The notes below the pieces were generated by a model that worked only from the letters and a program-made list of their open reading frames with translations, ran no database searches and was not told where the DNA came from. From a virus: 29,296 nucleotides of DNA. Shown here piece after piece: positions 12,531 through 20,508 of this stretch (positions are counted from its first letter, which is position 1; the number at the start of each line of letters is the position of its first letter). The stretch spans positions 1 through 29,296 of the IMG/VR virus record IMGVR_UViG_3300030406_000128; one strand, written 5' to 3'. The position numbers were made by a program, and so were the translations under genes.

Positions 12531-12779
12531 ATGAAATCTTATCCAATCTGGACAAATATACAAGCGTGTAATTATAAATCATCTAAGAGTTTCGGAAGTC
12601 TTGAAACAAGCATACAAGATATTTACGTTGGTTCTAGTCGTACTAATTCGCACCACTTAGTAAGAATAAAGACCACTAAGAGGTTAATAGATGGCTTGTT
12701 ACATTTTAGATTCTCCTATGATGATAATATTGTTAAGGAGATTAAATTTTGTCCAAAGACAAAAAAACGTATCGATTAA
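12531..12779 (+). CDS. Small conserved Bacteroidota protein, unknown
   Basis: An 82-aa basic protein (MKSYPIWTNIQACNYKSSKSFG, then SSRTNSHHLVRIKTTKR, then HFRFSYDDNIVKEIKF). The MKSYPIW-N-ACxYKSSKS opening with the NSHH motif is shared by small proteins of Bacteroidota genomes and phages, which supports the host assignment. Function unknown. It is the last gene before a strong terminator. Confidence 0.7.
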   Translation: MKSYPIWTNIQACNYKSSKSFGSLETSIQDIYVGSSRTNSHHLVRIKTTKRLIDGLLHFRFSYDDNIVKEIKFCPKTKKRID

Positions 12780-12798
12780 ATAAAAGATACATATAATT

Positions 12799-12827
12799 AA
12801 AGAGAGGGTTCACGCCCTCTTTTTTTT
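12799..12827 (+). terminator. Strong rho-independent terminator
   Basis: AAAGAGAGGG (12799-12808) pairs with CCCTCTTTTT (12815-12824; one G-U) around TTCACG and is followed by T's. It closes the 12.0-12.8 kb operon. Confidence 0.9.
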
Positions 12828-12930
12828 GTCCTAAATTTTGGTAAATCTACCAATTTTAAATTCAACATAATATATATTATAAGACAAACTAAAAATAAGG
12901 TCATTTAACACACTTTATTTGCTTTGCAGT

Positions 12931-13155
12931 ATGTTAGTATTAAATAACATTTTTAATACTTTAAACGCTTTTAAAAGTGCTTTAAATAGTTTGTTAACTG
13001 ATGTAGTTAGTTTTATATTATTGTGTTATTATGGTGGCTCACTGATTCATACACACTTTCCAAATATTTCAGACAAAAAGAATCAAAAGTTATTAACAAA
13101 GTGTTTTTTTTACACTAAGATTGAAGGGCAATTCCGTCAAAGTGCAACCCCCTAG
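12931..13155 (+). CDS. Doubtful 74-aa ORF with hydrophobic stretch
   Basis: ATG at 12931 gives MLVLNNIFNTLNAFKSALN then LLTDVVSFILLCYYGG and a polar tail. It has one possible membrane helix, but no A-rich leader, a poor promoter (TTTATTTG at 12914) and a hairpin-like AGTGT-T7-ACACT within (13100-13116). The DNA start resembles the 33-aa ORF at 11869. It may be a decayed gene or non-coding DNA. Confidence 0.25.
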   Translation: MLVLNNIFNTLNAFKSALNSLLTDVVSFILLCYYGGSLIHTHFPNISDKKNQKLLTKCFFYTKIEGQFRQSATP

Positions 13156-13189
13156 CTTTTATGCCCACACACATACACATGAGGAAACA

Positions 13190-13417
13190 AAGTTCAATTT
13201 TATAAAGTCTATATTTTGGTATTAAATGTGTTCATTGCGATATGAGCAATACACATTCTATAAGAAGTTGGAAGGTACAATAATTATTTGATATTTAAAA
13301 GTAATATTGTGAAGTTTTAGTTTCTGTAGGGTAATTGATTGTGTGATTCATTTATTTTTATTTATATTGTAGCTAGAAATAAATTGTATAATTATATTAA
13401 GTTCAATTTTATAAAGT
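13190..13417 (+). repeat. 19-bp exact direct repeat flanking a hairpin, abutting a start codon
   Basis: AAGTTCAATTTTATAAAGT occurs at 13190-13208 and 13399-13417, 209 bases apart; the second copy ends at the base before the ATG at 13418. Between them AATGTGT-TC-ATTGC (13225-13238) pairs with GCAATACACATT (13246-13257), a 12-bp stem with a 2-base bulge. Confidence 0.75.
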
Positions 13418-14458
13418 ATGCCTTGTTATAAATGTGAGAATGGAAAGTATAAGTTTGGGTTGAGTGGTGCTTGTACCTACGATACCAAAGCACAATGCGA
13501 AGCAGCAAACAAAGATTATTATGCAGAGCAGACTTATGATGACTATCCACAATCTGCAAGTAACAATGCAAAACGTGCAATAAAATATAAAGAAGAAAAC
13601 GGCAGTTCTTGTGGAACGCAAGTGGGATGGACAAGAGCAAGACAGTTGGCAAATAGAGAAGCACTAACAAGAAGCACGATAGCAAGGATGGCTAGTTTTA
13701 AAAGGCATCAACAACACAAAGACGTACCTTATGATGAAGGTTGTGGGGGCATAATGTGGGATGCTTGGGGAGGGAGCAGTGGAGTAGAGTGGGCAATAAG
13801 AAAATTAGAACAAATAGATAAAGAAAGGAAAGCAATGGTAGATGAAGAAAAAGAAACAGATGTTATCTTCAATCAAGAGAAAGTAGAAATCAGTGAGAGA
13901 ATAAAGAAGGCACTAAAAAATAAAATGGAAAAACACAATGAGGATGTCAAAGACTTGAAGAAAGATTGGAATCCAAAAGTAACAATGGCAAAACTTGAGA
14001 AGTGTTTTAGAAGAGGAGTAGGTGCATATTATACAAATCCAGAATCAGTAAGAGAAGGAGTAACAGGGCCTGACCAGTGGGCTTTGGCTCGGTGTAATTC
14101 TTTCCTTTATGCATTGAGGAATGGAAGGTATAGAAGTGGTAAGCATGATACTGATTTATTACCAGAAGGACATCCAATGAGAAACACAAAAAAAGAAGTA
14201 CAAAAAAATATGGAACATAAAAAATACAAAGGTAACCCTGAACACGATTTACATATAGATATATCAGAAATGCAAATGGCTAAACTTCATGGAGAAGGTA
14301 TGGTTGAGATGATGCATGAAGAAGAAGGTAAAGAATATTCTATAAAATTAACTTACAACATGAAAGAGAAAGAAGTTGAGATTAAAGAAGAAGAAGTGAA
14401 GGAAGATATGAATTATGTATTTGACAGACTACTTAACAAACTTAAAAATGACATTTAA
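13418..14458 (+). CDS. Virion-associated protein with DUF5824-like domain
   Basis: A 346-aa protein of several parts. An N-terminal cysteine region (CYKC, then GACTYDTKAQC) comes first. At about residues 47-133 is a module seen in phage head proteins: ASNNAKRAIKYKEENG, GWTRARQLANRE, ARMASFKRH, and GGSSGVEWAIRKLEQID. Residues about 187-255 match DUF5824 (VTMAKLEKCFRRGVGAYY, then GPDQWALARCNSFLYALRNG, then DLLPEGHP). The C-terminus is acidic and repetitive (EVEIKEEEVKED). Position just before the terminase pair and these modules suggest a head or packaging-related protein; the exact role is unknown. It is not a recognisable portal. Confidence 0.65.
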   Translation: MPCYKCENGKYKFGLSGACTYDTKAQCEAANKDYYAEQTYDDYPQSASNNAKRAIKYKEENGSSCGTQVGWTRARQLANREALTRSTIARMASFKRHQQHKDVPYDEGCGGIMWDAWGGSSGVEWAIRKLEQIDKERKAMVDEEKETDVIFNQEKVEISERIKKALKNKMEKHNEDVKDLKKDWNPKVTMAKLEKCFRRGVGAYYTNPESVREGVTGPDQWALARCNSFLYALRNGRYRSGKHDTDLLPEGHPMRNTKKEVQKNMEHKKYKGNPEHDLHIDISEMQMAKLHGEGMVEMMHEEEGKEYSIKLTYNMKEKEVEIKEEEVKEDMNYVFDRLLNKLKNDI

Positions 14459-14783
14459 AAAAGGAGATGTAAGACCAGTATTAGCTGGTAGGAAAAGCAA
14501 AATAAAAACACCACTAGCAACTGAGATGTCAAGAAAGACAATAGCTCATGCACTAGAAGGTCATAGTTTTAAAATTAAGATGGCACTAGATAGAATCTTT
14601 GAAGAAGATGCAAAGCTATACATAGATGCAATATCAAAACTTATGAATTATGCTGTACCTAAATTATCATCTACTGAAATAAAAGACAACACATCTAAAA
14701 AGATAGAAGTAAAATTAGGTAAGGACGCAACTGTTGACGATATAAGAAAACAGTTAGAAGATATAAAAAATTTAGATGAGTAA
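14448..14783 (+). CDS. Putative terminase small subunit
   Basis: 111 aa from the ATG at 14448 (MTFKKGDVRPVLAGRKSK), which overlaps the end of the preceding gene by 11 bases; the frame extends back to 14415 but that start is deeper in the neighbour. A basic N-terminus is followed by helices (MALDRIFEEDAKLYIDAISKLMNYAVPKL) and an acidic tail with IRKQLEDIKNLDE. It overlaps the large terminase gene by eight bases. Small terminases recognise the packaging site and stimulate the large subunit. Called from position, size and helical pattern rather than a definite motif. Confidence 0.65.
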   Translation: MTFKKGDVRPVLAGRKSKIKTPLATEMSRKTIAHALEGHSFKIKMALDRIFEEDAKLYIDAISKLMNYAVPKLSSTEIKDNTSKKIEVKLGKDATVDDIRKQLEDIKNLDE

Positions 14784-16206
14784 TAAAGAGTTGCATTTCG
14801 CATTAGAAAAGAAACTATGCGAGATGTCTTTTTACGATTTTTTTAAGAAGGCGTGGCATATTGTAGAACCCTCTATTCCCTTATCTACGAATTGGCATCA
14901 TAAATATCTTTGTGATACTTTGCAAAAAGAGTGCGAGAGAATCATAGAAGGTAAGAATAAAACCAAAGATATTATTGTCAATGTTCCTTTTAGAAGCACC
15001 AAATCTCTCCTAGTCACAGTGATGTTTCCTGTGTGGTGCTGGATAAAAGACCCACGCCTACGATTTATCACTGCTTCTTACTCAGCGTCACTATCAATAG
15101 AACACGCAACAAGGAGCAGAGATATAATCTTTAGTGAATGGTTCAAAGAAAGGTGGGGGGAAGTATTTGTAATTAAGAAAGACCAAAACCTCAAAGAAAG
15201 ATATGAGAACACACATCTTGGTGTAAGAAGAGCTACATCAGTTGGTGGAACTGTTACTGGACAGGGAGGTGATTTCTTAATAGTGGATGACCCTGTATCA
15301 CCTCAAAACGCAGCAAGTAACACAGAGAGAGAAAATGCTAACGAGTGGTATCGAACGACATTTTACTCTCGATTGAATAATCCAAAGACAGGGGTAAGAA
15401 TAATTATCATGCAGAGAATACATGAGAATGATTTAAGTGGCTTCTTGCTTGACAGAGAAACAAGACTTAATTACAATCACATCTGCATACCAGCAACAGA
15501 GGATGGTAATGTCAAGCCAAAGAAACTAATTCAATTTTATGAAGATGGATATTTTTGGAAAGAAAGATTTGGTAAAGAAGTTTTAGATGATTACAAAACT
15601 GCTTTGGGTACTTATGGCTATGCAGGTCAGCTTATGCAAACACCAACACCAATAGATAGTGGTATGATAAAGTCAAGTTGGTTTAAAATATCCAAACACA
15701 AAGTAGAAGATGCAACAATAAATTTTGTGATAGACCCAGCATATACTGCAAATCAAAAGAATGACCCTTCAGCATTACTAGCATATATATACAAAAACAA
15801 TGTTTGGCAAATTGTGGATTGTATAAATGTACATAAAGAGTTTCCAGAACTTGTTAGATATATACCACAGTGGGTACAGAAAAATGGTTACACACCACAA
15901 TCAAGAATATTTGTAGAACCAAAAGCATCAGGTAAATCAATAGTACAAACACTAATTAGAGAAACAGGATTAAATATTAGAGAAGATAAACCACCAACTA
16001 AAGATAAAGTAGCTAGAGTACAAGATATATCAGCTACACTTGAGTCAGGTAGAGTAAGTTTACTTGCAGGTGGTTGGAATGAAACATTTTTAGACCAATT
16101 ATCTAAATTTCCTGCAGCAAAGCATGACGATATGGTAGATTGTTTAGTGATGGCAATCAACAGAGAAATATGGTCAAATAAGGGGTCGGTAGTATATTTT
16201 TCTTAA
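14776..16206 (+). CDS. terL: Terminase large subunit (ATPase and nuclease)
   Basis: A 476-aa protein. The ATPase has an altered Walker A (VPFRSTKS, residues 70-77, with Ser-Thr in place of Gly-x-Gly), Walker B FLIVDD (167-172) and a coupling region RIIIMQRIHENDL. The C-terminal RNase H-like nuclease shows VIDPAY (D320), FVEPKASGKS (E381) and KHDDMVD (D451/D452). It pumps DNA into the prohead and cuts the concatemer. Length is typical. The PFRSTKS P-loop is common in terminases of Bacteroidota phages. Unusually, it is not followed by a portal gene but by tail genes. Confidence 0.95.
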   Translation: MSNKELHFALEKKLCEMSFYDFFKKAWHIVEPSIPLSTNWHHKYLCDTLQKECERIIEGKNKTKDIIVNVPFRSTKSLLVTVMFPVWCWIKDPRLRFITASYSASLSIEHATRSRDIIFSEWFKERWGEVFVIKKDQNLKERYENTHLGVRRATSVGGTVTGQGGDFLIVDDPVSPQNAASNTERENANEWYRTTFYSRLNNPKTGVRIIIMQRIHENDLSGFLLDRETRLNYNHICIPATEDGNVKPKKLIQFYEDGYFWKERFGKEVLDDYKTALGTYGYAGQLMQTPTPIDSGMIKSSWFKISKHKVEDATINFVIDPAYTANQKNDPSALLAYIYKNNVWQIVDCINVHKEFPELVRYIPQWVQKNGYTPQSRIFVEPKASGKSIVQTLIRETGLNIREDKPPTKDKVARVQDISATLESGRVSLLAGGWNETFLDQLSKFPAAKHDDMVDCLVMAINREIWSNKGSVVYFS

Positions 16207-16312
16207 AATTACTTGCATTTGTTAGCTTTTTTTAGTATCACTTACAGATATTAGGAATTTTAGCGATATTTTTTTTATATTATTGCATTATATTAAATTT
16301 TTATGAAATCTT

Positions 16313-16717
16313 ATGAATATCAAAGAAATTTATGCAGTAAATAAAAAACACAGGGCGTTACTTGAAAAATACATAGTATATGTAAAAAAAGTAGCTTATT
16401 TTGCTACTGAAGATAGTAAGTTAGGTAAATTTAAAGAATATCACGATATTTTAGATACAATTATAGCATATTCTAATAATTTTTATGAGTCAATTAAAAA
16501 TAATAGTCAATTAAAGGCAGAGTTTGCATATATCATACCAAACCTTGTTTTATACATGACGATTGGCTTTATGACAGGACTTAAAAATAAATCTAACGAA
16601 TATGATTTAATTATGCTTATAGATAGACTGACACGAAAGACGGAAGCACTTACTGCTGAGATAACTGATATACTACATGAAGATTTAAAAATTTTAGATA
16701 TAGAAGAACTAATATAA
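16313..16717 (+). CDS. Helical protein upstream of the tail chaperone, unknown
   Basis: A 134-aa, almost all-helical protein (MNIKEIYAVNKKHRALLEKYIVYVKKVAYFATEDS, broken by short polar turns) with one hydrophobic helix near residues 80-97 (YIIPNLVLYMTIGFMTGL) that is too polar for a sure membrane span. It begins after a 106-base gap that contains TATTATTG (one mismatch to the -7 consensus), so a weak promoter is possible. Position suggests a tail-assembly or late regulatory role. Confidence 0.6.
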   Translation: MNIKEIYAVNKKHRALLEKYIVYVKKVAYFATEDSKLGKFKEYHDILDTIIAYSNNFYESIKNNSQLKAEFAYIIPNLVLYMTIGFMTGLKNKSNEYDLIMLIDRLTRKTEALTAEITDILHEDLKILDIEELI

Positions 16718-16725
16718 CAAACAAA

Positions 16726-17436
16726 ATGATAGAAATACAAATTCAAGACAAAAAATATGAAATACCAACTGAGTGGAAAGACATAACACTTGAGTGGTGG
16801 TGTGGTTTATATACAATAATAAAAAAACACACAAAGATGGAGCTAGACGAGGAAAACAAACAAATAAAAGAAGAAAAGTTAAAAGAGGTAGAAGTTTTAA
16901 GAATGAACAGAGATATTTTTAAATATTTGACTGGTGTTAATGACGCAATGTTAAAAAAATTAGATTTTGAAAGTGTGAATCAAGCAGTAACGACTGTATC
17001 CGAACTATTACAAGAGTATAAACCTACTGGCATAGATAAGTTTGATTTTGAAGAAGAAACATATTACTTTCCTAAAGAATTTTTAAAGAGAAACACATTT
17101 GGTGATTACATAGAAGCTACACAGTTAGATGCAACTATTGAAATGATGAAACATGGTAAGTTTGATGTACTACCAGAACAGATGGCAATACTATGCCGTA
17201 AAGCATCAGAAGAATACGATGATGATGCTATACCTGCTAAAGCAGATAAATTTAAAAAATTATCAATGGACATCGTGTGGGAGTTCAGTTTTTTTTTGAC
17301 TATGCAAAGCGTCAGATTAACAAGAACTTTCCAAACGTATTTGGTGGAGGGTCAAGAGGAAGTATCAAAACAAGTAAAGGAAGAATCTCAACAGAAGGAC
17401 TCTATAAAAAGTACATCAGACCTTATGGTTGGCTAA
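16726..17436 (+). CDS. Tail assembly chaperone, short form (G-like)
   Basis: A 236-aa acidic protein (MIEIQIQDKKYEIPTEWKDITLEWWCGLY). Its opening, an EIPTEW-DITLxxWxxL segment, is typical of the tail assembly chaperone that precedes the tape-measure gene in flavobacterial phages. It would bind and shield the tape measure during tail assembly. In-frame translation reads through the T9 run at 17289-17297 and stops at 17434-17436. A -1 frameshift there produces the longer form. Confidence 0.75.
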   Translation: MIEIQIQDKKYEIPTEWKDITLEWWCGLYTIIKKHTKMELDEENKQIKEEKLKEVEVLRMNRDIFKYLTGVNDAMLKKLDFESVNQAVTTVSELLQEYKPTGIDKFDFEEETYYFPKEFLKRNTFGDYIEATQLDATIEMMKHGKFDVLPEQMAILCRKASEEYDDDAIPAKADKFKKLSMDIVWEFSFFLTMQSVRLTRTFQTYLVEGQEEVSKQVKEESQQKDSIKSTSDLMVG

Positions 17437-17615
17437 ATAGTTTATATATGGTAGCAGAGAAAGGTATTTTTAAAGAAGAAGGATTTAACGAAATAGATAG
17501 TGTTAAAAGAGCAAATCTATACAAAGTATTAACATATTTGAGTTGGAATACTGCTAAAAATGATTATGAGATAGCAGTAAATGATAAAATTAACAATCCA
17601 AATAAAGTAGCGTAA
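16726..17615 (+). CDS. Tail assembly chaperone, long form by -1 frameshift (GT-like)
   Basis: The ORF in the -1 frame runs 17277-17615 without a good start codon and encodes SLYMVAEKGIFKEEGFNEID and VLTYLSWNTAKNDYE, a plausible T-domain. Slipping at T-TTT-TTT (17289-17295) joins the first 190 codons to 106 codons of the -1 frame, giving 296 aa. This G/GT arrangement is conserved in long-tailed phages: GT links chaperone to major tail protein and tape measure. The order chaperone, tail proteins, tape measure is seen here. Confidence 0.7.
17289..17295 (+). promoter_or_regulatory. -1 ribosomal frameshift slippery heptamer
   Basis: Zero-frame codons are AGT TTT TTT TTG, so T TTT TTT forms an X-XXY-YYZ slippery heptamer ending on a codon boundary; the run is nine T long. 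No clear stimulatory stem-loop is seen nearby downstream. Confidence 0.7.
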
Positions 17616-17618
17616 AGA

Positions 17619-18791
17619 ATGGCAATAACAAGATTAAAAGATATAGTAACAGTATTTCAAGATAAATGGACATATGGTGATAGTAGATTTGGTTATGAAA
17701 GTGAAATCAATGAAACTCATAACACAATTTATCCAGCAATGATTATTCAACCACCTGAGTCTATTATGCCTGATATATATACTGGTAGAGAAGAGTTTGA
17801 GTTTGAAGTAAATTTTTATAATCTATATCAACAAGCAGCACAGTCTGCTGTTACACTACAACATAGATGGGATAACTTACAAGACTTAGCTACTGAGTGG
17901 ATGGATTTAGTTTTAAAAAACTTCCAAGATGCAACAGTTCAGGTTTATCTTAATGATGAGAGTATAGAGTTTGAAAGAGTAAAAGAAGTAGCAAATGATA
18001 GATTAGTACAGATTAAATTAATATTTACAATGTCTGCATTTACAAAATGCTTTAGACCAGTAAGTAATTATCCATCAGATATTAGTGACTTAGTCATTTG
18101 GTTAAGAGCTGATAGTGGCGTTACATTTGATATTGCAACACAACAAATAAATGCTTGGACAGATTATTCTGGCAACTCTAATAGTGTAGCTCAAGCTACA
18201 AGTGCTAGTCAGCCACTGAGAATAGGATATGATGGTGCTAACGATAAAGCAAGAATTAATTTTAATGGTACTTCACACATATTAACATCTAACAACAATG
18301 CACCAATAACAGCTAATGATTTTACAATACTTAGTGTTTTTAAATATACTGATTTAAGCAATAGTAGTCAAAGAGTTTTTTCTGTAAGAGAATCTACAGA
18401 TAGAGTTGTCTTTGGTTTAGATAACAGTGGTAGAATATTTTTTAAGGCTGTTGACAATGATGGTAATCAAGGTCAAGTCTTGTCTGGTGTATCTGAAGTT
18501 ATGAGTGATTTCAATATTGCTATGGCTCAATGTAAAAAAATAACAGGAGGTAGTGACTTAACAGTGCAATTTAACAATAACGCTACTCAAACAACCACCG
18601 TAACAGGTTTTAATAACAACGACACTGGTTTTGATGATGCTATTTTTACTATTGGTGGTCTTACTACTTTAACATCTTTTACATATCTAAAAGGTGATTT
18701 GTGTGAATTAATAGTATTTAACAGGGCTTTGAACACTACGGAATTAGCAACAGTAAAAGATTATTTAAATAACAAATACAGAATATACTAA
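17619..18791 (+). CDS. Tail terminator-like domain fused to LamG-type lectin domain
   Basis: A 390-aa protein in two halves. Residues 1-145 (MAITRLKDIVTVFQDKW, then FEFEVNFYNLY, then VQIKLIFTMSAFTKC) have the size, strand pattern and position of a small tail-completion/terminator protein. From about 150 a concanavalin A-like domain begins (LVIWLRADSGVTFD, INAWTDYSGN, ARINFNGTSHI, FTILSVFKYTD, CELIVFNRALNTTELATVKDYLNNKY). The second half is typical of phage and bacterial surface glycan-binding modules. The fusion would place a lectin on the tail. Both domain calls are by pattern only. Confidence 0.6.
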   Translation: MAITRLKDIVTVFQDKWTYGDSRFGYESEINETHNTIYPAMIIQPPESIMPDIYTGREEFEFEVNFYNLYQQAAQSAVTLQHRWDNLQDLATEWMDLVLKNFQDATVQVYLNDESIEFERVKEVANDRLVQIKLIFTMSAFTKCFRPVSNYPSDISDLVIWLRADSGVTFDIATQQINAWTDYSGNSNSVAQATSASQPLRIGYDGANDKARINFNGTSHILTSNNNAPITANDFTILSVFKYTDLSNSSQRVFSVRESTDRVVFGLDNSGRIFFKAVDNDGNQGQVLSGVSEVMSDFNIAMAQCKKITGGSDLTVQFNNNATQTTTVTGFNNNDTGFDDAIFTIGGLTTLTSFTYLKGDLCELIVFNRALNTTELATVKDYLNNKYRIY

Positions 18792-18792
18792 A

Positions 18793-20508
18793 ATGGGAAC
18801 AGTATTAAAATCAGGAACTACATTAGCAATCAGAATAGAGCCAAAGGAAACATTAACAGATTATCCACTTAGTGATGAAAATGAGTTAGTTAGTGCAAAC
18901 CTACCAATTATCATACAAATGGAATGGTCTGGCACTGGCGTTACAGGCACTTACAAACCACAAGCAGAGGGTGACTTAGTAAATGTGATATTAGAGATTT
19001 ACATGGGTAATAAGTTTGGTGTAAATCAAAATTTCAGTGCCACCTATGATATGCTAAAGATAGCAGAAATAAGTAAGTCAAGAGATTTACCTTTTCAATT
19101 TCAAGACACAGGTAAGTTTGCAACTCAAACAGCAAATAGACAATTTTTTAGTTTTGATATACAATCTATATGTGCTGACTTATTATCTTACACACTTGCA
19201 CCAATAAAACAAGGAACTATTGCTTCTTTTGGTGGAGCTTTTGGTGGCTACAATGGAGAGGTGTCATCTTATCTTCAAGGTAATGCACAACCATATATGA
19301 ACTCTTTAGGAGCTTTTCGTTTTATTTCTTTCAAAGCAAAAGCACAAGTTTTAGATAGTAATGGTGAGTTAACAATAGCAGATACTACAGTTAGTTCTGG
19401 TACAATAAAATATTACGAGGGTAAATCTATTGGTATTATAAATGCTGTTCCTCAATGGACTGATATACACAGACTTAATTTGTACACTATAAGTGGTAAG
19501 GATGGTACTGCTAACACAAATCAAAAATTTTTATCTTACTGTCCTAATGCAACATCTTCTGGCACACCATCTTACAAAAAACCTGTAAGATTGGCACATC
19601 AAGCAGAGTGGTTGCATTTTTATCTTTTCAGAGGTAAGTTTGATGGTAGTGCTTCAAACGATAATGATACTACAAGTGTTAAGATACTAATTACAACTAC
19701 TGAAAGTGATGGGACAAGTCATACAGCTAATTTAACAAACTTTAACAATTTAATAACTGATGAATCTGGTAACAATATAATTACGACTGCAGAAGATGCT
19801 ATATATAGAACATATTGCATACAAAATGTTTCACCAGCATTTATAAATACGGTTTCAGCAAGTACAATCACAAGTGAAACAATATCCTACACAGCACAAC
19901 TAATTATGAATGATGGTAGTGATTATGCTATTTCAGAGGTCAGGCATTATGTTTTAGATAAACAACCAACTAAGTTTGCTTATGGTTTTGTTCGTTTTCA
20001 TTGGCTAAATAGACTAGGAGGTATTGACAGCTATACCTGTACAAGAGATGTTGTAGAAAGTATAAGTGTTTCTAAAAACACATATGAACAAAGACCAAAT
20101 CAAAGGATGTTTATTGAAGAAGATATAACGCCACCTATATATGGCAATGCAGGAACAAGTAACACTAATAAAGTAGATACTAACTTTTCAGAAACTTATC
20201 AAGAAAGCGTTAGAGTTTTGAATGTAGATGCTACAAAAAATGATTCTGTATATACAGAACCTATGAATAAGGTAGAAGCTGATTGGTTAAGTGAATTAAT
20301 TACTTCCCCATCTGTGTGGATTGAATTAGAAAATGATGCTAGTACAAGAGCTAATTCTGTTAGTAGTAGTATGCACCCATCTACTTTAGGGTACTTTCCA
20401 GTGATTATAACAAATAGTTCTGTTGAAACTGTCAACCAAGAGCAAGGGCTTGTTAAATTTAATATTGAATACACACATTCACATAAGATTAATACACAGA
20501 GAAACTAA
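18793..20508 (+). CDS. Tail structural protein
   Basis: A 571-aa, beta-rich, soluble protein. A motif FHWLNRLGGIDSYTCTRDV near residue 400 is shared by tail proteins of Bacteroidota phages. It lies between the chaperone/terminator genes and the tape measure, where tail-tube and baseplate proteins are encoded. It is longer than most major tail proteins. It could be a distal-tail or baseplate component. No enzymatic motifs. Confidence 0.65.
   Translation: MGTVLKSGTTLAIRIEPKETLTDYPLSDENELVSANLPIIIQMEWSGTGVTGTYKPQAEGDLVNVILEIYMGNKFGVNQNFSATYDMLKIAEISKSRDLPFQFQDTGKFATQTANRQFFSFDIQSICADLLSYTLAPIKQGTIASFGGAFGGYNGEVSSYLQGNAQPYMNSLGAFRFISFKAKAQVLDSNGELTIADTTVSSGTIKYYEGKSIGIINAVPQWTDIHRLNLYTISGKDGTANTNQKFLSYCPNATSSGTPSYKKPVRLAHQAEWLHFYLFRGKFDGSASNDNDTTSVKILITTTESDGTSHTANLTNFNNLITDESGNNIITTAEDAIYRTYCIQNVSPAFINTVSASTITSETISYTAQLIMNDGSDYAISEVRHYVLDKQPTKFAYGFVRFHWLNRLGGIDSYTCTRDVVESISVSKNTYEQRPNQRMFIEEDITPPIYGNAGTSNTNKVDTNFSETYQESVRVLNVDATKNDSVYTEPMNKVEADWLSELITSPSVWIELENDASTRANSVSSSMHPSTLGYFPVIITNSSVETVNQEQGLVKFNIEYTHSHKINTQRN

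Larger units (their letters stand above)
12828..13417. other. 590-base junction between accessory and packaging modules
   Basis: No confident gene. It holds an inverted repeat TTGGTA-AATC-TACCAA (12838-12853), AATTCAACATAAT (12859-12871), a weak ORF (12931-13155), a 19-bp direct repeat (13190 and 13399) and a hairpin (13225-13257). No good TAnnTTTG promoter was found for the packaging genes, so late transcription may use a different signal. A packaging site is possible because terminase genes follow. Confidence 0.6.

Noticed and set aside
13156-13400. tRNA or other structured RNA gene in the junction
   Set aside because: The one hairpin (13225-13257) has no cloverleaf partners and no CCA-like end; only a stem-loop can be supported.
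13418-14458. Portal protein
   Set aside because: Position would suit, but it lacks portal length and strand/helix pattern; DUF5824-like and WTRARQLA modules point to another virion role.
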